From Oligoflexia bacterium (GTDB lineage Bacteria; Bdellovibrionota; UBA1018), in NCBI GenBank assembly GCA_903854365.1, contig CAINWE010000392.1, forward strand, positions 1 to 5,947: 5,947 nt of DNA. Direction: 5' to 3'. This document shows positions 1-4,582 of the stretch, piece after piece; positions within the stretch are counted from its first letter, which is position 1; each line of letters starts with the position of its first letter. A program made the translations under genes and the position numbers. The notes beneath the pieces were generated by a model. The model had not been told where the DNA came from. It ran no database searches and saw only the letters and a list, made by a program, of their open reading frames with translations.

Positions 1-535
1 CTGGGTGATCGACAAAATCAAAATCGGTCGAGGCTTGACCCATCGACTTCCATGAATTAATCCAAGCAACATGAGTTGCGAAACCCGCTTTTTCTAAATT
101 GGTCTTACCTTCTGGATTGTTGAATGCTTGTTGAAAGTTCTCGTCAAATTGCTGCACGGCGAGGTTGAGGAGACTCTTGTCCAAACCTTCTGAGAGAAAC
201 TTTTTTCGACATGTGTCGCTTTTGATAGATTCGAATAATTTTGGCAATTCTTCAAAGCAGACGATATTTTCACTTCCGTTTATCGGCTTCTTGGCTGGAT
301 CCAATTGGCATGCCCCCATTCTTAGTGCAAAAAGACTGGCCGGTCTGCGGTCGTCCCTGCATTCGGGTTGGTCTGGAATTTTTGAAACTGCCAGCGCGAA
401 ATGAGCTGATTCGTTCACTAAGGTAATCCGGTCTGCAGGAGCTAGATTTAAACTAGGCGCGCAGGCTAATACGGGAGTGAGGGAGGTGATAATGCATAAT
501 TCTATTTTTTTAACTAATAATATTGATTTTTTCAT
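1..535 (-). CDS. exported Cys-containing protein of unknown function, C-terminus beyond left edge
   Basis: An open frame of 178 codons runs to the left edge without a stop, so the gene is partial. I do not recognise the product. It begins MKKSILLVKK, followed by a hydrophobic stretch (about residues 11-24) ending in VLAC with Cys25. This is a signal peptide and possibly a lipobox, although Leu at -2 is not typical. The remainder is soluble-looking, with Cys at 59, 76, 93 and 109, which could form disulfides in an oxidising compartment. Two further in-frame ATGs lie upstream, at 547 and 556. The one at 556 overlaps the stop of the preceding gene as ATGA, the classic sign of translational coupling. 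I chose 535 because MKKSILL is the most natural signal-peptide start and GAGAA lies just before it; 556 is a serious alternative. It is the third gene of a leftward operon of exported proteins. Confidence 0.7.
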   Translation of the reverse strand, partial: MKKSILLVKKIELCIITSLTPVLACAPSLNLAPADRITLVNESAHFALAVSKIPDQPECRDDRRPASLFALRMGACQLDPAKKPINGSENIVCFEELPKLFESIKSDTCRKKFLSEGLDKSLLNLAVQQFDENFQQAFNNPEGKTNLEKAGFATHVAWINSWKSMGQASTDFDFVDHP

Positions 536-552
536 ATCTATTCTCATTTCAT

Positions 553-1827
553 TCATGAAGAGCAGCGGGCTTCTGGATGATCCCGTTCTAATTCGGTGAT
601 CCATTCAATCTGCTGGTCGGTGAGGTCATCCGATTTTTGGTAAAAGAGTTCCTTGAGGATCGCAATGATCTCGTGACGCTCCTGATTCGTGATCGGGCCA
701 TAAAATGTGCCGTCTTTCAGGCTGAGTTGACCGTCGATGCTTTCGACCAGCGGGTCGCTCGATGGCACTGACTGATAACGAGATTTCAAAAATTTGAATT
801 TTGCTTGAATTTGCTCGGTGGTCTCCGCGGGTAAATCATCTCCGGTGGTGCAAAAGAGCGAGGAAGGTTCAATCTCATGGTAGTAGCGCATCTTACGAGG
901 TTCGACTGCACCTTGAGCTGGGATTCGAGTCAAAAGATGCTCGTGAGTACCCGGGCTGAGTGGACCGTGCTGTTTGATAAGCCAGTGTAGCTCGTGTTTG
1001 AGTTCTGATTCGTCAAAAATTTCCTGCACGTAAGGATTGAGGATTGGGTTACGATTGGTCGAGGAGAGAGACTTCGTTAAGTAGATGGTTCCTTCCGGTT
1101 TGCCGTCATTGCAGTTCTTCGATCGTGCTGCGACGTAGCTTTCGACTCCGTTTGCTGCGGTTCTGCATTCCTTGTATTCCGCAACGCCGAAGTCTGGATG
1201 GGGGCCTCGCTTAAAACGTTCTGGACCAAAGGCCTCATTTCTTCCGCGAGTGAGGAGGCCTGGATGGTTTTTCTCAAGGTAGCGTTGCCATTCTTCGGCC
1301 GTATGGAGGGGGTCCTGGGCAAAAAAATGGGTGATGATTAGCCTTTGTCCAACGTATCCCAGTCTTGTCAGTTTTGAATCGATGGGTATACCTTTCATGC
1401 TGTCGTCGAGTGTTCTTCCTTTCATGTCGATCCAGTGGCCCGTTTGAACAGTTTTGGCCTCGAATGATTCGCCGTTCATTTTTGTTCCAATGAGTTTGAA
1501 TTCGCCTGCATTTTCAGTGGCAGTAGCGACCAATCTTAGAATTGGAATTCCGTTGAGAATGAATCCCTCACGATAAATCTCAGTTCCCAATTCTGGGTGC
1601 TCTCCCCAATTGTAACTCTCCGGTCCGCAGTTTTTGTGACGAGCGAGTTTCCATTGCTTGATTCCGTGGTCCTCGTGGGTGCAGTTTGCGTATTTTTTAT
1701 AGCCCCATCGACCCTGACACTGATTGATACCGCTTCTCCACTGCAGGTTTGGGGCAGCTGTGCTCAGAGCTGGGCTGAGCGAGAGAGTTGAGATCATCAT
1801 AGATAAATAGATTTTAGTGTTGCTCAT
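553..1827 (-). CDS. secreted protein with two blocks of degenerate 13-residue Cys/Gly repeats
   Basis: This is a complete 424-residue protein, not assignable to a named family by eye. Residues 1-25 form a signal peptide: Lys5, a hydrophobic core, then a small-residue run ending LSTAA. There is no lipobox Cys, so export by signal peptidase I to the periplasm or outside is likely. Two repeat blocks (residues 46-84 and 192-243) follow the pattern aromatic-x-x-(C/G/A)-x5-G-x-(E/K)-x. Between them, residues 85-180 look beta-rich (INGIPILRLV-like strands). The C-terminal third, 265-424, is mainly helical and charged and ends RCSS. The ATG is preceded by AAGAGGAAA, with AGGA six bases before the start, which settles the start. 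The gene sits 49 bp after the HEARH-protein gene, and its TGA overlaps a possible start of the next gene. No promoter is evident in the 49-bp gap, so it is probably expressed from the sigma-54-type promoter upstream of the first gene. Confidence 0.88.
   Translation of the reverse strand: MSNTKIYLSMMISTLSLSPALSTAAPNLQWRSGINQCQGRWGYKKYANCTHEDHGIKQWKLARHKNCGPESYNWGEHPELGTEIYREGFILNGIPILRLVATATENAGEFKLIGTKMNGESFEAKTVQTGHWIDMKGRTLDDSMKGIPIDSKLTRLGYVGQRLIITHFFAQDPLHTAEEWQRYLEKNHPGLLTRGRNEAFGPERFKRGPHPDFGVAEYKECRTAANGVESYVAARSKNCNDGKPEGTIYLTKSLSSTNRNPILNPYVQEIFDESELKHELHWLIKQHGPLSPGTHEHLLTRIPAQGAVEPRKMRYYHEIEPSSLFCTTGDDLPAETTEQIQAKFKFLKSRYQSVPSSDPLVESIDGQLSLKDGTFYGPITNQERHEIIAILKELFYQKSDDLTDQQIEWITELERDHPEARCSS
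1099..1254 (-). repeat. repeat block B: four tandem 13-residue protein repeats
   Basis: Residues 192-243 divide into LTRGRNEAFGPER; FKRGPHPDFGVAE; YKECRTAANGVES; YVAARSKNCNDGK. The register matches block A: aromatic or Leu at 1, C/G/A at 4, and Gly at 10 in the first three units. The fourth is degenerate after position 9. Cross-block matches are clear, for example HPELG with HPDFG, and ARHKNC with ARSKNC. Confidence 0.6.
1576..1692 (-). repeat. repeat block A: three tandem 13-residue protein repeats
   Basis: Residues 46-84 of the 424-residue protein divide into three contiguous 13-mers: YANCTHEDHGIKQ; WKLARHKNCGPES; YNWGEHPELGTEI. The next unit begins YREG and then decays. Each has an aromatic residue at position 1 and Gly at position 10; position 4 is C, A or G, and position 6 is His in all three. 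The similarity is at protein level; the 39-bp DNA units are diverged. Confidence 0.6.
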
Positions 1828-1876
1828 CGGCTTTCCTCTTTAATAGTTCGTGTGTTTTAAGTTTTTGTGGCTTCCC

Positions 1877-2725
1877 CTAGGAGGGGTTGCTGTCATAAAT
1901 GATTCGTAATTCGGCCTGAGAGGCTTCGTCTTCTATAAGTGCCCTGTCTTCTGGGAGACAAGTCGTGCAGGCTTGAGCGGCAGCCCTCAGGAAGAGACTT
2001 TGCACACCCAAAGCCCCAGTTGTATCGACGTCACAGGATTCCTGACCTTCGTGTAAGTGGCCTTTTGGACAAGAAACATGAGGATAGCCGGGTGCATGCT
2101 GAGCCGTGGATGGGATAGGTTCGATAGGGGTGCCGCTGGCCGTGTCTCTTGGAGTGTCGCTATGTCGCGCCTCATGAAAGAGGTAGCCCAATCTTCGAAT
2201 TGATTCTAAGCCCGGATAGGAATTGACCCACTCTGTGTGGATTTGAAAGTAAGGTTCGCCCAGTTGGATGAAGCCAACGCTTGGAGAGGATAGCCTCTGG
2301 TGGCCGAGGCCCGGAATCCAGATTGTTGTATCGGTTTGTTCCGAGTTGCGGAGGGCATGAAAAAGGGCAGCTCCGTAGTTTCTAGCGACTTCCCCCGTCG
2401 GCATGACTAGAGTCTCGAGTTGGGGTGGGAGTAAAATGCGCACCCGCTGGGCAAGCCAATCTCTGAGTGCCTCTGGTCCCGAGTGCGGAATGGCGAGTCG
2501 TTCTTGAAGGCGTCGAGCAGATTCGCCCGTCATCTCAAGTGTCAGAAGGGTGTTGAGATCCTGTCGAATGAGACTGATTTGACTTTCAGTGAATCCGTTT
2601 TGGACCTGAATTCCGTGAATCAGTTGAACTTTTCGAGGGGAGGCAGCGATGAGGGGGGCACAGCTCAGCTGCAGGCTTCCCAAAAGGATGACACCGATTT
2701 TTACTAAGATTGCAGGATTCGGCAA
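1877..2725 (-). CDS. exported zincin-like protein with HEARH motif and Cys/His cluster
   Basis: This 282-residue protein has an N-terminal hydrophobic segment (residues 5-21, after MPNPAILVK), followed by Cys22. Gln at -3 makes a lipobox doubtful, so cleavage near IAAS (about residue 29) is an alternative. The central motif is F-HEARH-SD at residues 183-190, on a predicted helix (IRRLGYL before it). HExxH is the zinc-binding and catalytic signature of zincin metallopeptidases. A second cluster, PHxxCPxGHxxxGxxxCD, falls at residues 215-232, and a CxxC at 253-256. These could supply further metal ligands or disulfides. I recall similar HEARHSD proteins annotated as hypothetical in Bdellovibrio-type bacteria; peptidase activity is inferred, not shown. 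The start is TTG, chosen because GGAGAA lies five bases upstream and the signal segment follows immediately. It is the first gene of the operon, about 28 nt downstream of the predicted sigma-54 transcription start. Confidence 0.85.
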   Translation of the reverse strand: MPNPAILVKIGVILLGSLQLSCAPLIAASPRKVQLIHGIQVQNGFTESQISLIRQDLNTLLTLEMTGESARRLQERLAIPHSGPEALRDWLAQRVRILLPPQLETLVMPTGEVARNYGAALFHALRNSEQTDTTIWIPGLGHQRLSSPSVGFIQLGEPYFQIHTEWVNSYPGLESIRRLGYLFHEARHSDTPRDTASGTPIEPIPSTAQHAPGYPHVSCPKGHLHEGQESCDVDTTGALGVQSLFLRAAAQACTTCLPEDRALIEDEASQAELRIIYDSNPS

Positions 2726-2730
2726 GCGAG

Positions 2731-2736
2731 TTCTCC
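2731..2736 (-). promoter_or_regulatory. ribosome binding site fixing a TTG start
   Basis: On the minus strand GGAGAA is followed by CTCGC and then TTG. No in-frame ATG lies between it and the signal peptide, so this site decides the non-ATG start of the HEARH-protein gene. Confidence 0.7.
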
Positions 2737-2763
2737 GTTTTGTTTTTGTGACGCGAGGGATTG

Positions 2764-2779
2764 AGCAAAGTTTGTGCCA
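2764..2779 (-). promoter_or_regulatory. sigma-54 (-24/-12) promoter of the leftward operon
   Basis: The minus strand reads TGGCAC-AAACT-TTGCT. This matches the RpoN consensus TGGCAC-N5-TTGCW at every defined position, with the obligatory GG and GC at correct spacing and the preferred Y before TGG. With the GC at -13/-12, transcription would begin near 2753. That leaves a leader of about 28 nt containing GGAGAA before the TTG start. The motif, spacing, strand and distance to a real gene all agree. Sigma-54 promoters are inactive without an AAA+ enhancer-binding protein; no such gene is in this window. Confidence 0.75.
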
Positions 2780-2821
2780 GGTTTGAAGGCCAGAGTTTGA
2801 GCGGTGAATGGTCCATTTTTG

Positions 2822-2882
2822 CTGTTTGCGAACAGATTTCTGTCGGAAAAATCCTACGATCTGTCGGTTGCTGCCGACAAGA
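2822..2882. promoter_or_regulatory. cluster of CTGT/ACAG dyad half-sites, candidate activator binding region
   Basis: Two direct copies of TCTGTCGG start at 2839 and 2860, 21 bp apart (two helical turns). The first forms a dyad with CGAACAGA at 2829-2836 (core ACAGA-TT-TCTGT). The second forms a perfect 6-bp dyad, TGTCGG-TTGCTG-CCGACA, at 2862-2879. A further near-palindrome, CTGTTTGCGAACAG, occupies 2822-2835. The dyad centres (2837.5 and 2870.5) are 33 bp apart and lie about 85 and 118 bp upstream of the predicted start at 2753, the usual range for enhancer sites of sigma-54 activators. The protein that binds is unknown; the same sites could serve the divergent rightward gene. Confidence 0.5.
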
Positions 2883-2909
2883 GATCCTGTTGTAGGGCTT
2901 AAGTCGGGC

Positions 2910-2951
2910 TTGATAAACGGCTTGATTATTTTATTTATTTAATGTAATAAA
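2910..2951 (+). promoter_or_regulatory. possible sigma-70-type promoter region for the rightward gene
   Basis: An AT-rich stretch contains TTGATA at 2910 with TATTTA 16 bp further on, and TTGATT at 2922 with TAATAA 17 bp further on (or TG-T-AATAAA as an extended -10). Each pair matches only partly, so the region is plausible but no single hexamer pair is convincing. It lies about 95-135 bp before the GTG start at 3046. Confidence 0.3.
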
Positions 2952-2952
2952 T

Positions 2953-2969
2953 GGTTCCTGCTAGGGACC
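2953..2969 (+). other. small leader hairpin
   Basis: GGTTCC (2953-2958) can pair with GGGACC (2964-2969) around a TGCTA loop: six pairs including one G-U. It would lie at or just after the candidate transcription start of the rightward gene. No T-tract follows, so it is not a terminator. Confidence 0.3.
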
Positions 2970-2974
2970 TCGTC

Positions 2975-3049
2975 ATGAATCAGGGGGGCGCCTTGGCCTT
3001 ATGTTTCAGCCTACGTCACGATTGTAGAGGGGAAGAAGGGGAGTTGTGA
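2975..3049 (+). CDS. possible 24-residue leader mini-ORF
   Basis: ATG at 2975 opens a 24-codon frame (MNQGGALALCFS...GEL) closed by TGA at 3047-3049. The stop overlaps the GTG start of the next gene as GTGA. AGGGA lies about eight bases before the ATG, though inside the small hairpin. The peptide resembles nothing I know, and the frame could be chance. The exact overlap is the only reason to list it; if translated, it might couple ribosomes to the weakly spaced GTG start. Confidence 0.22.
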   Translation: MNQGGALALCFSLRHDCRGEEGEL

Positions 3050-4503
3050 GGCACATTATTCAAACCGACATTCTAATCAGATACACAAATGGCCCAAAGT
3101 TGCAGTGGCAAATCGATCGCTTCATGCAGATAGGTTTGGCTGTAGGTTTAGGTGTTGTAGTCGTAGCCTGTGGTCATGGCGTTCCAGTAGCGCCAGTCCA
3201 CTCGGGCGACGCAGCGGCTCAATCAGAGGCGACTGGTGCGGGTCAGATTCCAGCCGCAAGGGGTGCATCGGTTCGTGTGCCGGGAGTTCGACCTGAATCG
3301 GACCAACGCGCTTCATCTGAGGTATATTCTCAGCACCCTGTCTCAAGCGGAGGAGTTTCTGGAGGTCAGTATCCCTTGGATCATGTTTCTATGAGGCTCA
3401 ATCCGAGCGGAAAGAGGGCCCAGGACCCCAGCATAGATGGAGCCCAACAGCAGTGGACTCTGCTCTTGGAACACCGAGAAATCCGTATTGTCGATGGAAT
3501 ATTCGACGTAGTACCTGGTGTAGGATTGGTGTTGCGCAGTGGGCGTGTCTTTTTAGTAAGTCCGCGAATGAATGCGTTAGCAGGTGAAGAGTTGTTTCAG
3601 GCTGACGAGGCAATCGTACTGGTGAATGGGCACTGGGTATCGAGGCTCGGGCAGTTAGTCAGTTTGAGTGCACAGGAGTTTAGGTCGCTGAATGCTCGGG
3701 TGCTGCTCAGGGATTGCGAAATCGTTTTGGAAAATTCAAGAGTGATGCTGGGAGATAGGATGTTTCCGCTTTCCTCTGAACGATGGCAGCAAAGATTGGG
3801 GCACCTTGAGCTCCGACGTGGCTTGTTGGTGGTTGGCGGCAGGCCGTTAGTCTTGGGAGAGGGTGGGTTTGTCGTTCTCCCCGTTTTGCCACTTCTTCTC
3901 AAGGATGGCGATACCGCCGAGATGGAAGAAGAGTTTTTGGATGACGACCTAGAGGATGCCTGGGAAGGCGAGTCAGACGGACAGTCAGAGTCTTCGTATG
4001 GTTCATCGGATGAGGAGTTAGCCCCGGTCATCTTTGATGCGGCTGCAGAGGCAGCCTTTGCGAACGACCAGGTTCTGACGAAGAAGGTCGTTCGCCAGGT
4101 TCCAGAGAAGTACTTAGCTCTTGATTTAGAAGCTCGAAGGTATGCCTTCGGTCGCCTGGGACTTCGGAGTAAGCGGTTATTGAGGTTTGCTGATTGGGTT
4201 TTGTCGGAGCCCCAGCCGGAATATGCGTTCAAGCAGTTTGAACGTTGCTACTCGTATGCTTACTTTTTTAAACTTCAGTTAGCTCCGAATAAGGCCCAAG
4301 ATTTCGCGTATCGCTTTGCGCAGGTGAGTACTAAAGCCTTCGAAAATTACAAAAAAGCCTATAAAGCTGCGATAGCGACTAAAAAAGTTTCGAGACAAAA
4401 AGCTCGCAACATGGCTGACGAAGCTGCCGCGCCTCAGTACGCTGCGGACTTAGCAGAGCGAAGGGCTGTGCTAGCAAATATGCGATTGCACAAATCAAAT
4501 TAA
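3046..4503 (+). CDS. putative lipoprotein of unknown function with acidic tract and helical tail
   Basis: This 485-residue protein is not recognised. Residues 28-41 are hydrophobic and end in VVAC with Cys42, a valid lipobox, so a lipid-anchored envelope protein is likely. Residues 43-110 form an Ala/Gly/Ser/Pro linker. Residues 140-282 are rich in short beta strands separated by SG, NG, DC and GG turns, suggesting successive hairpins. Residues 287-325 are an Asp/Glu/Ser tract with no lysine or arginine after K286. Residues 345-480 are helical, aromatic and basic, with about three weakly similar segments (around 366, 405 and 438). The GTG at 3046 is the first start after an in-frame stop and follows GAAGAAGGGGAG, but it gives a long 26-residue n-region. 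ATG at 3124 (residue 27) would start just at the hydrophobic core without charge or Shine-Dalgarno, so GTG is preferred. The gene is divergent from the operon and 79 bp before hrpB. A long opposite-strand frame within it is a shadow. Confidence 0.78.
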   Translation: MRHIIQTDILIRYTNGPKLQWQIDRFMQIGLAVGLGVVVVACGHGVPVAPVHSGDAAAQSEATGAGQIPAARGASVRVPGVRPESDQRASSEVYSQHPVSSGGVSGGQYPLDHVSMRLNPSGKRAQDPSIDGAQQQWTLLLEHREIRIVDGIFDVVPGVGLVLRSGRVFLVSPRMNALAGEELFQADEAIVLVNGHWVSRLGQLVSLSAQEFRSLNARVLLRDCEIVLENSRVMLGDRMFPLSSERWQQRLGHLELRRGLLVVGGRPLVLGEGGFVVLPVLPLLLKDGDTAEMEEEFLDDDLEDAWEGESDGQSESSYGSSDEELAPVIFDAAAEAAFANDQVLTKKVVRQVPEKYLALDLEARRYAFGRLGLRSKRLLRFADWVLSEPQPEYAFKQFERCYSYAYFFKLQLAPNKAQDFAYRFAQVSTKAFENYKKAYKAAIATKKVSRQKARNMADEAAAPQYAADLAERRAVLANMRLHKSN

Positions 4504-4504
4504 T

Positions 4505-4569
4505 ACCGCTTAAAAAAATGGATTGCGGCCGTGTTTTTCGTAAGTCATTGCCTTTATCTAAAAAGCGGT
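4505..4569. other. inverted repeat in the gap before hrpB
   Basis: ACCGCTT (4505-4511) is repeated inverted as AAGCGGT (4563-4569), separated by 51 nt. The first arm follows the stop of the upstream gene by one base; the second ends 13 bases before the hrpB start. The loop is too long for a standard terminator and there is no stem next to a T-tract. It may be a leader structure or chance. I see no other convincing signal in the 79-bp gap. Confidence 0.25.
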
Positions 4570-4582
4570 TAACATCCGCCTC

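Noticed and set aside
165..426. Two short plus-strand frames near the left edge
   Set aside because: They are antisense to the uninterrupted 178-codon exported-protein frame, have no ribosome site and do not look like proteins.
763..778. Plus-strand TGGCAC at 764 as another sigma-54 site
   Set aside because: The sequence after the five-base spacer is GATAA, not TTGCW, and it lies inside a coding region on the opposite strand.
1874..1886. CCCCT-AGG-AGGGG hairpin as an intrinsic terminator between the first two leftward genes
   Set aside because: The stem is only five pairs, the loop covers the stop codon and no T-tract follows on the minus strand, so it does not argue against an operon.
2822..2835. 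CTGTTTGCGAACAG as a LexA/SOS box
   Set aside because: The CTG and CAG arms are 8 bp apart rather than the 10 of the gammaproteobacterial box, it does not fit the Gram-positive type either, and none of the flanking genes is a repair gene. It is better treated as part of the CTGT half-site cluster.
3597..4232. 211-codon open frame on the minus strand inside the unknown lipoprotein gene
   Set aside because: It is Ser/Pro/Arg-rich low-complexity translation typical of an antisense shadow, with no signal, domain or ribosome site. The plus-strand frame has a lipobox and structured composition.
4514..4536. A-run and T-run around GCGGCCG as a terminator after the lipoprotein gene
   Set aside because: Only the A and T runs pair; the GC-rich interior does not form a stem with a loop, so no credible terminator is present.
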